A DNA stretch of 64,000 nucleotides from Xylogone sp. PMI_703 (lineage: Eukaryota > Ascomycota > Leotiomycetes), in the NCBI GenBank assembly GCA_021399445.1, contig JAJTUQ010000003.1:4774001-4838000 (forward strand). The letters are read 5' to 3'. The position numbers and the translations under genes are program-made. Below, in pieces: positions 11,300 to 21,631 of the stretch. How positions within the stretch are numbered: the first letter of the stretch is position 1; the number at the start of each line of letters is the position of its first letter. The notes beneath the pieces are model-generated. The model had not been told where the DNA came from. It saw only the letters and a list, made by a program, of their open reading frames with translations, and did no database searches.

Positions 11300-11611
11300 A
11301 TATACGAGGAATCAGCTAAGTTACAGACTAAACTTCAGTACGTCGATATATATAATTACTAACTTCAACAAGAGTACTCAAATAGAAGAATACAGGTCAA
11401 CTGGCTGAAAACAAGTAAGATAGTGGTAGACAGGCTGACGAAGGGGCTTCCAAAGCTGAAACATACATGTTTCGTCGATCAGCTTGGCATACAAGATATA
11501 AAGGAGAAAATAGCTATAATCAGGCATATGGACGAGCTACGGGAGAGAGTAATGAACCACGAAGTGGAAATGGAGTGGAAGACTGGTGAGAGAGCATTTA
11601 GTAAGCAATAA
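11300..11611 (+). pseudogene. Copia RNase H C-terminal fragment
   Basis: The frame reads EESAKLQTKLQYVDIYNY, a TAA, LQQEYS, then NWLKTSKIVVDRLTKGL and an intact tail to the TAA at 11609. The LTKGLPKLKH segment is typical of the end of fungal copia pol. One in-frame stop near 11363 breaks it and all domains further upstream are missing or unreadable. A purine-rich tract (gaagggg) and an LTR-like end follow, so this is the 3' end of another plus-strand element. Confidence 0.75.
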
Positions 11612-11681
11612 AGTCCTAAAACGTAACCCTATGAAGGTTTTACAGAGTGTCACACTACGGTTCTAGCACTCTGAAGGGGTA

Positions 11682-11816
11682 TGTTATATAATATAGTGGC
11701 CGTGCTGTGGCGCCGGCAATCACTGAACCCCTTATCTTACTGTATATATAGAACTCCTATTCGTACACCTCCCAATACACACAGATCACTCAATTATTAC
11801 TATATACAACCGTAAC
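11682..11816 (+). repeat. 3' LTR or LTR remnant of the 11300 element
   Basis: It starts TGTTATATAA just after a purine-rich tract and ends near CCGTAAC. It holds a TATATATAG motif. No second copy is in the window, so the right edge is approximate. Confidence 0.45.
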
Positions 11817-11989
11817 TTATGCGACATCTTAGGTTTGTAATTTTACTGCGATCTCATGGCCTGTTTGTATATTTTACTCTAGAGAGTTTAGGAGGAAACT
11901 GAACTGATAATACAAATCTTAAGGGAAATCACTTCATTATTGCCTATGCACCTATGTAAAACTGCTACTAGCCGCAAGCTGAAATCCGT

Positions 11990-13119
11990 CTACCAAGTGA
12001 ATTTCTCCTTAACTAACTCCTCGGATAGCTTCCATAACTTTTCAGCCTCAGCACTAGACACTGCTAGCGGCCGACATCCATCATTGATTTGGCAATCAGC
12101 AAGAAAGGCTCCGTAATTCTCTTTACCATTCACATTTTTGCCTGGCCCAAGTTTCGGATCCAATGCGGCAACCAGGGATGTCGCTGCACCTGCACCTAAG
12201 GTTCTGAAGGGAATCATACCTTTATTTACCATCTCATTGAGTGCTGTAGTCGTCTCAGGTCCATAATCTCTAGCGAGCTCTGTTGGAATTATTCCTGGGT
12301 GTAGGGCTAGACTTAATATCCCATATTTCTCATATAACCTTTTATTCAAAGCAATGCCAAACAATACGTTCGCCACCTTGCTTTGATTGTAGGCTTCTAT
12401 GGGAATGTAGGCCTTGTTCTCTGCATCCGCCGTCCCCCACATCTTCATCATCTCGTAGTTTGGTTGTTCAGCTGCCGGGAGGTCCTTGGTTTTCTTTTCA
12501 AAGTTCGTATCACTCCAACGCATTGCTGCCACAGTGGGAGAAAGGGAGCTAACATTAACTACCCTTGTAGCCCCCTTCGGGTTTGTCTCTGCGGCTTTGA
12601 TAAGTTTTGGCATGATCAAACAAGTGAACAGAAAATGACCGATATGATTTGTCGCGAAGGTTATCTCGATCCCATCCTCGTTGATAGTACGTTCTGGAAG
12701 ATTCATTATACCAGCACTATTTACCACAATGTCCACTTTTGGTATGTCGGTCCAGGAAAGGAGTGCAGCGGCCGCGGCCCGAACAGATTTCTGGCTGGAG
12801 AGGTTGACTTGTAGAGGCCGATAGTCTACGTCAGGGAAGCGTTCCCTGAGGGCTTGGATACTCTCTTGCATCTTTGTCGGGTTCCGACCAGCGATAATGA
12901 TGTGTGCAGGAGATTGAGAGGCCTATATATGTGTTGGTACATGCATAAGGCATAAGGTTAGATGGCACTTACGAAAGCCTCAGATGTCGTGAACCCAATT
13001 CCTCCACGATTTACACCTGTTACTATCACCGTCTTTCCACGTATGCCTTCAGCAAATGCCTTCGCAACTTCAAGACTCTCAGTCTGATCGTTGAATTCTG
13101 GGTGTGAAGTGGCCGTCAT
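11990..13119 (-). CDS. Short-chain dehydrogenase/reductase (SDR), 359 aa
   Basis: Two exons: 13119-12973 and 12922-11990, with a 50-bp intron (GTAAGT to TATAG) that joins in frame. The protein has the classical SDR layout: nucleotide-binding TGVNRGGIG at residues 34-42, NSAG at 117-120, and the catalytic YNQSK at 227-231. There is no signal peptide, so a cytosolic NAD(P)-dependent oxidoreductase is likely; the substrate is unknown. It resembles fungal proteins of the retinol dehydrogenase/WW-oxidoreductase type. The open frame runs 27 codons upstream of the chosen start, but ATG 13119 has a good context (AAAATGAC) and places the Rossmann fold at a normal distance. It is the left edge of the oxidative gene block and abuts the transposon island, with 173 bp between its stop and the nearest LTR remnant. 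Confidence 0.85.
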
Positions 13120-13914
13120 TTTGGCCGTGTTTCTTTCCTTTTTAGAAGCTCGTAAGGTAGAGTTAATGTAGAAAATGAAGATGTTTAAGACTATGAACAA
13201 AGTGACAATGTCGGATTAAGTTTGGCTTCTTTTATATTATATCATCCTATCATACTGAGGCAATACTTTGCCATCTGGAAGCCCGTGTAGTTGCTTTGAT
13301 TATCAGTTACAGACCACAGTGAGCCAATAAGAGATTTGCTTCCTAATTGGTGAAAAGGGGCGCTCGGTGATATGCAGGAGTACAAAATAGAGCAAATAGC
13401 GAAATATGCATTCCATTTCACGGACTTAAGCGGACTTTGCTTTTTGCATAGTTAAAGCCGACTCCATGGCTTTGTCGCAGAATAGGTTCCTTCCTTTGGT
13501 ATCAGGAGTTCTAGTGGGGAGCTTAGCTCAAGGTAGCCAATAAGAGACTTACTACCCGAAAAGGAAAGGTGCACTATCTCCGAAGCAATATCATTAACAT
13601 CATCTGGCATCGACAAAAGACCTTGTATTATACATGCATCCTATAAATTTAGCTTGGTCACGTCGTTTGTTAAGTTTACATCAATATAATTTGTTATACT
13701 GGTAAGCGGTGTGCTTGATCGTGCATGAGATACCCAAAATACAAGTATCACAATCTGTTTTTAAAGGAGGGAAGGGATATCATGAGATTTCTTTTCTCTG
13801 TTGCAGTCATATAATACAGAGGTATTTTACATTATCAAAAGAATAATTATTATTTACGACTGCGTCTAGGATCTGCGAAAATACGCTATATCATTCGTCT
13901 AGTTGCATAATTTA
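13120..13914. promoter_or_regulatory. Upstream region of the SDR with a duplicated CCAAT element
   Basis: AGCCAATAAGAGATTT (13322-13337) recurs as AGCCAATAAGAGACTT (13535-13550), 15 of 16 bases identical and 213 bp apart. Both contain a CCAAT box, the target of the fungal HapB/C/E complex. They lie about 200 and 415 bases upstream of the SDR start. No gene is seen in the rest. Confidence 0.4.
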
Positions 13915-15345
13915 CTATTGATCATCCCAACCATGCTTCTTCCTATACTCATCTCTAAACATAAACCCGCTTAGATTATTCATAACAAAAGGATCAAGCA
14001 ATAAGTTCCACCAATGCTTCCTCTTCCTATGACTCGTGAGACCAACCTCGGCAATTAGTTTGTCAAAGTGGTGGAAAATTCAAAGGCGAAGAAGTTACCC
14101 TTCGTGCCATATGTTGGACATCAAAGCCGCGAATAGGCAGTAGTTCGAGCTATATTCTTCTTCATTGTATCACTATCGCCAACGTTCAGCTTCCCGTCGA
14201 GCCAAGCGGTGCCCCAGATAGCTTCTAATTCGCTACCAAGGAACATGTTGAGGACGTCAGCAAAGCCGAGGGAAATTATTGACCTATCCGTTATAGGAGC
14301 AATAGTGTTATAAAGACGAGATATATCGCCAAAGTTCTCGGGAAGTTGAGACGGTTTGCGAAGTAGAGGATGCTGTTTGAGGACCTCTTCGGTAGCCTCT
14401 TTTTCAAGGGCTGACCACTCGGATGCACCAGAGGACGTATTTTTTCGCTATAGTAAGGAAGACCAAGAGCAACAAGCAGGGGATCGGAGATAAAGGGAAA
14501 ATGTTACCCAAATCCGGTGCTGAGAAGAAGCGTGTCCCATTCCATAGTGCGGCCATCCGTAAACACAATGGAAGTCTCTGTGAGGTCTTGGATGTCTCCA
14601 CGATAGGCATCGACTTTCTTTGCTACCACATCCCAGAAATCATCGTAGTGGACCATACCGGCGAGACTCAAAAGCCACATTGCACTAGGATACAGTTGTT
14701 AGTGATGCCGTCTTGTTTTTTATGCGAATGCTTCTATAATGACACAGAAATGGATATAAATACCTATCCTCCGGTTTCAGTAATTTGAAACTCTCCTTCG
14801 CACCCTCTCTACTGTTAAACTCTCCATATTCGAGGCTCTATCGATTGACCGTATTGTCAAACTTTCTATATAGCCACAGTCCGGGCCGAGTTTTGATCAT
14901 AAATCAATCCCACCAGTTTTGCTTTCCATATCCTGCGAAGAGAAAACTGCATAATAACCTCGTCATCCCAGCCTCAATTATATTTTATATGGGCCAAACC
15001 CTTTGCGAGAAATGAAGCATCCAGGTCCTTTTCCCGAAGCGCAAATGATCCAGGAAACCGATTTACCGGCTTTGACTGACTGGTAAACCATGTCTGCAGC
15101 AGATTTGCCACCACCAAGTATGGAGACCCTATTTGCTGTTGGATCAGTAAGGAAATCCGACCGACCCCAATTGAGGGTATGAATAATCTTTCCGTTGAAT
15201 AAGCTTTCACTAGGAAAGTGATATATTATCCGACAAATTGACAGTAGATCAGACCCGGCCATGGATCCGCATATTGAGCGCAACCTAGAGAGTGACAAAT
15301 ACACATTTCAATCCATCTTGGCGGGAGAATATGGAAGCTTTGCTA
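13915..15345 (-). pseudogene. Flavin-dependent monooxygenase-like, pseudogene
   Basis: Homology can be followed over about 1.4 kb on the minus strand but switches frame and meets stops repeatedly. Near 15130 a nucleotide-binding motif reads SILGGGKSAADM, followed by VSWII and KGFGPYK. After a frame change comes RKFDNTVNR, a stop, then SLEYGEFNSREGAKESFKLL. Further on DAYRGDIQDL and WDTLLLSTGFG, a typical flavoprotein strand, are followed directly by a stop. The tail ends HGWDDQ-stop at 13915. The start is lost or too diverged to place. The parent enzyme would be an FAD/NADPH monooxygenase. It lies one gene away from an intact monooxygenase of a related superfamily. Confidence 0.8.
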
Positions 15346-15495
15346 TCTTTCTAGGCTGATGTTTACGAGATATATAAACCATGTTCGTTCCTCAAAAGGT
15401 AGCAGATTGTCAATCAATTCGCAAGCTAGAGGGCTGTTTGGAGTCTCCTTGGCTCGTCTACTTTATTGATACTGCATCACCATTGTTTACCTTAT

Positions 15496-16266
15496 ATGGC
15501 GCCCTCTGGAGCCTCCTCACAACTCGCGGTTTGCCTCTGGGTTCACCTGCTGTCGCTGCTTCTTCTCCCTTCAGTCCTGGCCATTCCCTATGATGCCTCG
15601 CTTGCAGACTGGGGCGGTCGTGTCGTCCCGCGCCAGGGTGTAACCAAGCCGTTTCTGCTACGAATCATGCCTCTTGGTGCCTCAATCACAGCAGGTTATG
15701 GTACTAATCCCCAAAATGGCTACCGGAAGCCACCCAGGGACCAGCTGAGATGGCGTGGCTAGCCGGTCAATATGGTTGGCAGTCTGGTAGATGGCGACCC
15801 AGAAACATCTCACAACTGCCAGCATGAAGGGCACAAGGGGTATATAGTCAATCAAATGATCGAGGTTGCCGATAATACTATACCACGAAAGCCAAATGTC
15901 GTCTTGATCAATTATGGAACGAATGACGCAGATCCTATCAACAACCAAAGTATCTCTGGCACTGGGGAGCGTATGAGGGCTCTGATAGATCACCTCTATG
16001 CAAATATCGCCGATGTAACAATCATTCTATGCACGCTTCTACCACGCAAGGATGCGGCAAACCAAAACATAACCATTATCAACCCACAGTATCGCTCGCT
16101 GGCCTAGGAATACATCAACGCTGGAAAGAAGCTTATGTTGGCAGAATTCAACAATGGCTTTCTGAATGAGGGAACGAACTACTTCGACAACATTCATCCG
16201 AATGAAAAAGGAGTAGCGAAGCTAGCTGTCGAACCTTCAATTGACACTGTGTATAGAAATATATAA
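15496..16266 (+). pseudogene. Secreted SGNH hydrolase-like gene with two in-frame TAG codons
   Basis: One frame of 257 codons from ATG 15496 to TAA 16264 keeps the whole family pattern: a signal-like N-terminus (VHLLSLLLLPSVLA), block I IMPLGASITAGYG with the Ser, INYGTND in the middle block, and NIHPNEKG with the catalytic His near the end. TAG codons at 15760-15762 and 16105-16107 interrupt it, with no frameshift. Both stop contexts fit single C-to-T or G-to-A changes. No GT-AG pair removes either stop while keeping phase. SGNH enzymes hydrolyse esters such as carbohydrate acetates or lipids. It is most likely a recent pseudogene. Confidence 0.8.
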
Positions 16267-16368
16267 CTAAGTATCTTCGTGATAAAACGGCCAGATTTAG
16301 TATTCAATTAAAGAAGTCTATATATCACAGTTTAACTACATCTGACAAATTGTCGGGCGTCTACTAAA

Positions 16369-17862
16369 TTAACTTATTTCTAAATCCGTGGATATATTTC
16401 CCCATTTAGCCCCAGCCATGTCAACAAAGTAGTTTGATTTCGGAGTCCAGACCCCCGTACCCCCTTTCGGCAATATATTCATTGCATTTTTAAGATACGT
16501 TGACTGTAAGCTCATCATCGGCTTCTCAGGCATTCTCTCGGGTGCGGTCACTCGTGGGACAGCAACGGTAGCCTTCTGCTCCTGTATCCTGCGGAGTATT
16601 CGCATAAAGAGCCGCACGCTGACATCGGCTCCTAGGGTCCATGATGCTGACTCGTAGCCCGTCATGAAGAGGAGGTTGGGCACGTCTTGGAGCATGGCTG
16701 ATTTCCATGCAAACCGGTCAGCTAGGTTAATGGGTTGGCCATCCAGCGTATATTTTATGGCTCCACCAAATCTGAGCTTCAGACCAGTTGCAGTAACAAT
16801 GACGTCTGCTTGGATGGTCTTCCCAGAATCTAGCTCAATAGACTTCTCGGTAACTCTCTTGATCGTCCCGGTCACGACATCTGCTTTCCCAGACCGAAGA
16901 GCAGCAAAAAAGTCACCATTCATGCAAGCACAGAATCGTTGCTCCCATGGATTGTAGCGGGGCTTGAAGTTAGGGTCCCATTTGATGTCAGGGGGTAGCT
17001 GCTTGATCGTGACGTATTTAATCAGCATCTTAACAAATCCCGGATATGCCTTGCAGAGCAATGTGGTCAAGTAGCTCCTGAAAAGCCAGACGAGTCTATT
17101 AAGATAGTGGGCAATGCTAGCGGGTAGAATAGTAAACAGTAGTGTCACCAAAAAGCTGTCTGATGGTAAGGAAAAGACATAGCCAGGGCTTCTTTGTAGC
17201 ATGGTAATGTGCTTGACCTTATCTGCCATAGATGGGACAATGGTGATAGCAGTGGCACCGCTACCAATGACAACGACGTCTTTGCCGGTATAATCGTAAT
17301 CTTCTGGCCAGAACTGAGGATGTATGACCTTACCGGCAAAGTTCTCAAGGCCTGGGATAGTTGTCTGGAGTGGAGTCTCATAATCGTAGTAACCCGTGCC
17401 TAGTAGTATGAATCGAGAACGGAAAGTGACGGGTTGGTCCTCTCCTGGCACAGCCACCTGGAGCTCCCAGTTCTTTTTCGCCGAACACCAGTTCGCTGCT
17501 ACAACACTGTGTCGGTAGCAGATATGGTGGTCAATGCCCGCAGAACGAGCGGATTGCGTCATGTAGTCTTTGATCTGGTCTCCAGAAGCTAATGTCTCCT
17601 TGTGTTTCCATGGACTCCAAGGAAAGCCGAAGGTGAATATGTCTGAGTCGGATCGAATGCCGGGGTATCGAAATAAGTCCCATGTGCCTCCAAGAGACTC
17701 TCGTCCTTCCAAAATCACATAGCTGAGGTCGGCTGGTCCTTCTGTTTGAAGGCGATAAGCGGCATTGATACCCGAAATACCAGCCCCGATGATGATAGTA
17801 TCAAAATACAACTCGGTGGACCCCCCATTCGAAAGGATCTTGCCAGTTGTGTTACCACTCAT
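16369..17862 (-). CDS. Baeyer-Villiger-type flavin monooxygenase, 497 aa
   Basis: Single intact exon. FAD-binding GAGISG lies at residues 26-31, GGTWDLFRYPG at 58-68, and NADPH-binding GSGATA at 200-205. The diagnostic Baeyer-Villiger fingerprint FxGxxxHxxxWP is complete (FAGKVIHPQFWP, residues 175-186). These enzymes insert one oxygen next to a ketone, giving an ester or lactone, using FAD, NADPH and O2. A hydrophobic stretch around residues 235-275 could associate with membrane. The next gene on the same strand is a hydrolase that could act on an ester product. Length and motifs are normal for the family; the substrate cannot be read from the sequence. ATG 17862 is the first in frame. Confidence 0.93.
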   Translation of the reverse strand: MSGNTTGKILSNGGSTELYFDTIIIGAGISGINAAYRLQTEGPADLSYVILEGRESLGGTWDLFRYPGIRSDSDIFTFGFPWSPWKHKETLASGDQIKDYMTQSARSAGIDHHICYRHSVVAANWCSAKKNWELQVAVPGEDQPVTFRSRFILLGTGYYDYETPLQTTIPGLENFAGKVIHPQFWPEDYDYTGKDVVVIGSGATAITIVPSMADKVKHITMLQRSPGYVFSLPSDSFLVTLLFTILPASIAHYLNRLVWLFRSYLTTLLCKAYPGFVKMLIKYVTIKQLPPDIKWDPNFKPRYNPWEQRFCACMNGDFFAALRSGKADVVTGTIKRVTEKSIELDSGKTIQADVIVTATGLKLRFGGAIKYTLDGQPINLADRFAWKSAMLQDVPNLLFMTGYESASWTLGADVSVRLFMRILRRIQEQKATVAVPRVTAPERMPEKPMMSLQSTYLKNAMNILPKGGTGVWTPKSNYFVDMAGAKWGNISTDLEIS

Positions 17863-18898
17863 GTTGATAGATGTAGAAATAGATTAGGTGTGAAGAGATG
17901 TGATGGGGCTCATAATGCGTCGTGATCAAATATTTGGGGTGTTATTTGAGATTGCAAAGATGCCGTTTCTTTCTCCAAAAGATAGTGGAAGATAGCCAGT
18001 TGTTATAATTAAAGGTTGATCATATATTAGCCGTCATCCGAAGAGCACGTCTTTTTGAAATATTCGATGGAGAGAAGGCCTCGGTATTCCGACATGGCAA
18101 GTAAAACCAAAGTGGAGGCGAAACATGTGAGCCTACACTTATACAGGCACACATGTATGGACAGCCACGCTACTCGCAAGCTAATCCACCGTTGTGTATA
18201 TCGGGACTCTCAGAAGCCGAAACTGAGTAATCAAGCGCGAGGCAGCTGGTAGCCATTGGTGATGTGCAAGGTTGTATCTAATCGGTCAAGTTCTGTCTAG
18301 TTCTCTATCTGTCTAGCAGAGGATCATATCACATGAAAAGATACCTCCTCTGAGCGATTCGCAAGCCCTATACAAATCGGGATGCATAACCGACACGAGG
18401 TCCCCGATGACGTCTGCTCAAACCCCTGAACGATTAAAGTTGCGCCAGTGCGTTGCTCGGAAGCTAAACCAAGAATGGAAGTTCTCCACTACACATCAGA
18501 CGGATTGTGGTAGCACGGTATTGTTTATTACACGTGCCATGAACTACAGTACACGTCAGCTATGATACCGGTATCGTATGGTAGCGGGGTATGATAACCG
18601 ATAAGAGCTCTCTGTAAGTTGATACAGCATACGAAGTGAAGCATAGCTGAAAGGTCACCCGGCCAATTAGAAGGCGGGTATTCGGTAGAATAGAAGGAGA
18701 GAAATTTCTACATAGAACTTCAGAGATATGTCTTTATATCTTGGATCGGATATTGGATCCATACCAAAGAAACTTTATGAACAAGTCAATTCTAAATAAT
18801 TATGTTTTCTTCGGTAATCACGCTCGTCATGGAGCTTGTTTTCGAAAGTAAAATCTTAAAATTCATAATCATACCCTAGATCCATCAACCTCTTAATT
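17863..18898. other. Intergenic region between BVMO and hydrolase
   Basis: No convincing gene. It contains a perfect 12-bp palindrome GATACCGGTATC at 18564-18575 and a CACGTG at 18532. A short open frame at 18055-18252 shows no recognisable feature. Confidence 0.4.
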
Positions 18899-20047
18899 TC
18901 AATTAAGAATCTCCAACATCCCTCCAGTATTCCCAAACAAAAACCCCCTTGCAGCCCGAGCCGCTTCTTCCGCATCTTTAGCGAATCCAATTCTTTCGCC
19001 TATCAGGATAATATCGTGAGGACAACCCTTGGACACAGTTAAGTGGACCTTCCAGCCAGCTTTCTGGTAACGCTGAGAGAAGTTCTTGATGTCATCGCAC
19101 AACACCTCGCGCTCTCCTGCGTGGATGAACATTGGAATACCCGCACCCAACGTAAACGGGTCATGGAGTGGCGATAGGTAGGGACCCGAGGGATCTATCG
19201 AGCCATGGGCTGAAACGGTAGAGGCACCCCATCGGCCAAACTCTTTGTTAAGGTAGTCAGCCTTGTAATTGGGCGACAGTTGCAAATCCTGATGGAGCGC
19301 GCCATGCACATCAACCCACGGCGACCAGAGTGCTACTCCTCCTGGTGCTGGGATTCCATCTTCTGCACCATATTCGTGGATGTATCGTAGAAGTCCGAGC
19401 GCGATGTTGCCCCCGGCAGAGTCTCCAGACAGGATAATCTGGTTGGACGAAATGCTTTTTTCCTTGAGCAAGCAGAGATAAACTGTGAGAGCATCTTGAA
19501 TCTGAGCCGGGAACCATCCCTGCTTGCTACTAGAGAGCCGGTACTGTGGTGTGCAGACGTGGGTGCAATCCATGTGCCGTATCAATGTGCGTGCGGTAAA
19601 ACCTGTATCTTCGTCTCGTCCATTGCCGACAACGAAGCCTCCGCCGTGAAAGTGTAGCGCAACTTTCATCTCTGGCCTTACTATGGCAGCAGGTGGCGGA
19701 CGTGCTGGCGTCCATGTCACGCCCAGCGCTTTTGGTTGAATCGTGGGATCTGCTAAGATACCTCTGTACAACTTAGGAGACCTCGGAGGAATCACCTCAA
19801 ACCGATTCCGTTCTCTGCTTGGATTGAGAGTCAACCGATCCCCTGCGCGCAGCAGAGACCAGTAGAGTAGAACTAATCTCACCACGCGCATGCGGACAGC
19901 TTGGTTAAATGACCACCTCTTATCCGGCCGTGTCCATGGTAATATGTATAGGAGCAAATCAAAGACGAAGCGAGAGAGTAGGAAAGGGGTATATATGAAG
20001 GCGCAGGTGTAGGCAAATAGAGCCTCGATGGGTGTTGTGAGACCCAT
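18899..20047 (-). CDS. HSL-family alpha/beta hydrolase (esterase/lipase), 382 aa
   Basis: Single exon. The oxyanion-hole motif HGGG is at residues 134-137, the nucleophile elbow GDSAGG at 208-213 (Ser 210), an acidic residue of the triad near 313-319 (GEREVLCDD) and the His in GCPHD near 344. This is the hormone-sensitive-lipase-like (abhydrolase_3) arrangement, used for carboxyl esters. The N-terminal 40 residues are hydrophobic and may anchor it to a membrane. It lies between the Baeyer-Villiger enzyme and a second SDR, all on the minus strand, so ester cleavage after Baeyer-Villiger oxidation is a reasonable guess, unproved. Confidence 0.92.
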   Translation of the reverse strand: MGLTTPIEALFAYTCAFIYTPFLLSRFVFDLLLYILPWTRPDKRWSFNQAVRMRVVRLVLLYWSLLRAGDRLTLNPSRERNRFEVIPPRSPKLYRGILADPTIQPKALGVTWTPARPPPAAIVRPEMKVALHFHGGGFVVGNGRDEDTGFTARTLIRHMDCTHVCTPQYRLSSSKQGWFPAQIQDALTVYLCLLKEKSISSNQIILSGDSAGGNIALGLLRYIHEYGAEDGIPAPGGVALWSPWVDVHGALHQDLQLSPNYKADYLNKEFGRWGASTVSAHGSIDPSGPYLSPLHDPFTLGAGIPMFIHAGEREVLCDDIKNFSQRYQKAGWKVHLTVSKGCPHDIILIGERIGFAKDAEEAARAARGFLFGNTGGMLEILN

Positions 20048-20545
20048 TGTAAAGATATCTTGTAGCTGCAGCCTTTAAGTATTAGTAGAATTCTTTTAAA
20101 AAGTTGTTCATCGATTTTGGCTGGTGCCGATTGAGAAATGAAAATCGAAATACAGTACACCCCGGGGATTGAGTTGTGCGGGCTACTCTCTATATATTAC
20201 TTGCGCTAGTTCCTCTATGCGACATCAATGCCTCGGCACTAGAGCTAACGAGGGGCAGCCTTGATAAGAACTGGAAAAAGCTCCACCTCTCATTTTTCTG
20301 GGCATTTGTTACATATATTTAAACCCTACTTAACAATTTTGGCTATGGTGATCGTCTCAGCATCTTGACTTTTAATTATCCTATTTTTAGGAGTGCAGAA
20401 ATTTATTGTAATGCCCATCTGTTTGAATATTATAGCAACAAATAATATTTACATCTCTAGACCATTCTATTTTCATCAATCATCATTGATTACAGAAAAT
20501 TACTATTTACGAGACAACATTCGTCTTCCTTATATTCCCAACCAC
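20048..20545. other. Intergenic region between hydrolase and second SDR
   Basis: No gene seen. It holds the promoter of the hydrolase (TATATATTAC near 20191) and the 3' flank of the SDR. Confidence 0.4.
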
Positions 20546-21631
20546 TTACTGCTGCACGGCCGTCTTCCCAATAGCATCACGTATAACTTCTTGGAGCCAA
20601 GTTGGCCATCCTCGGATTCCAGATACGCCCGATGCGGACGCCGGAATAATCAACTGGCCACCCCTCCTCTTCTGGATTTGGGCGACAACTTGGTTTGCGA
20701 TCTGGTCGCTTGTTAGGAGGCGCACTCCACCACGTTTGAGTTGACCAGCGAAGTCTTCTACGAGAGGAGTGCTGACAAAGTTGGGATGGACTACGGTGGT
20801 GAGGATGTTTGGAGCCTTGTAGAAGTGCTTGATTTCATTTGCCAGTGACTCATGGAAGGCTAGAGCCCCGGCCTTTGTTGCAGAGTAGTCCGCCGCTGTT
20901 GCAAGCGCAACGAAGGATGCGATGCTTGCAACCGTTATTATATGGCCCTTGTTGATTTGGATCATCCGAGGGAGAAACTGCTGCGTGGTGAACCACAGGG
21001 CCATGCAATTGACGCCGAATATCCTGCGCAAAAACGATTCTGACGTCTTGAGGATAGGTGTGGGCCGGGCAATGCCAGCATTATTGATGAGGATTGATGG
21101 ATGCCCCAACTCGCGCCGGACGGCGTCAGCAGCCACCGAGACCGACTCGGCGGAGGTCACATCGCAGCGGTAGAATCTGATGCGTTGATCTGCCTGCATT
21201 TCCTTGGGAAGGTCCTGGACGTCAAAGACGGCGACACGGATGCCAAGAGCCACGAGTCTTTCGACAATGCTCTTTCCAATACCGCTGGCGCCTCCCGTGA
21301 CAACGGCGACCTCGTTGGGCCAGTCCCAGCCTTTCGCCGCTCGCAGGCGCCAGGAATTAGATGCCATGGTGTTTAGCGCCATATTCAGCTGGCGGAGGAC
21401 ACCCAGGGCAACAAGGATGCGCAAGACGGTTCTGATCGGAGAGAGATCCAGCGATGAGGATGTCACTAGTTGGCCGGGAAGCGGTTTGGCAATGGCCGCG
21501 AGGGCACGATGCACGACATCTGGGGCATAGGTGACGGCTAGGAGGAGCGGGCCGGACAGGACGGGCGAGAGGACTGTCCGACTCAGACATGCAATGATGT
21601 CGAGTGCGGGAGAGTACAGCAAGGAAGCCAT
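20546..21631 (-). CDS. Membrane-associated short-chain dehydrogenase, 361 aa
   Basis: Single exon. The cofactor motif TGGASGIG is at residues 112-119, NNAG at 183-186, and catalytic YSATK at 249-253. An extra N-terminal 100 residues carry hydrophobic segments, as in the DHRS/retinal-short-chain SDR (SDR16C-like) group that sits on ER or lipid droplets. It would oxidise an alcohol or reduce a ketone of a lipophilic substrate. ATG 21631 is the first in the frame. It is divergent from the Zn2Cys6 factor with about 810 bp between start codons, so co-regulation is plausible. Confidence 0.92.
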   Translation of the reverse strand: MASLLYSPALDIIACLSRTVLSPVLSGPLLLAVTYAPDVVHRALAAIAKPLPGQLVTSSSLDLSPIRTVLRILVALGVLRQLNMALNTMASNSWRLRAAKGWDWPNEVAVVTGGASGIGKSIVERLVALGIRVAVFDVQDLPKEMQADQRIRFYRCDVTSAESVSVAADAVRRELGHPSILINNAGIARPTPILKTSESFLRRIFGVNCMALWFTTQQFLPRMIQINKGHIITVASIASFVALATAADYSATKAGALAFHESLANEIKHFYKAPNILTTVVHPNFVSTPLVEDFAGQLKRGGVRLLTSDQIANQVVAQIQKRRGGQLIIPASASGVSGIRGWPTWLQEVIRDAIGKTAVQQ

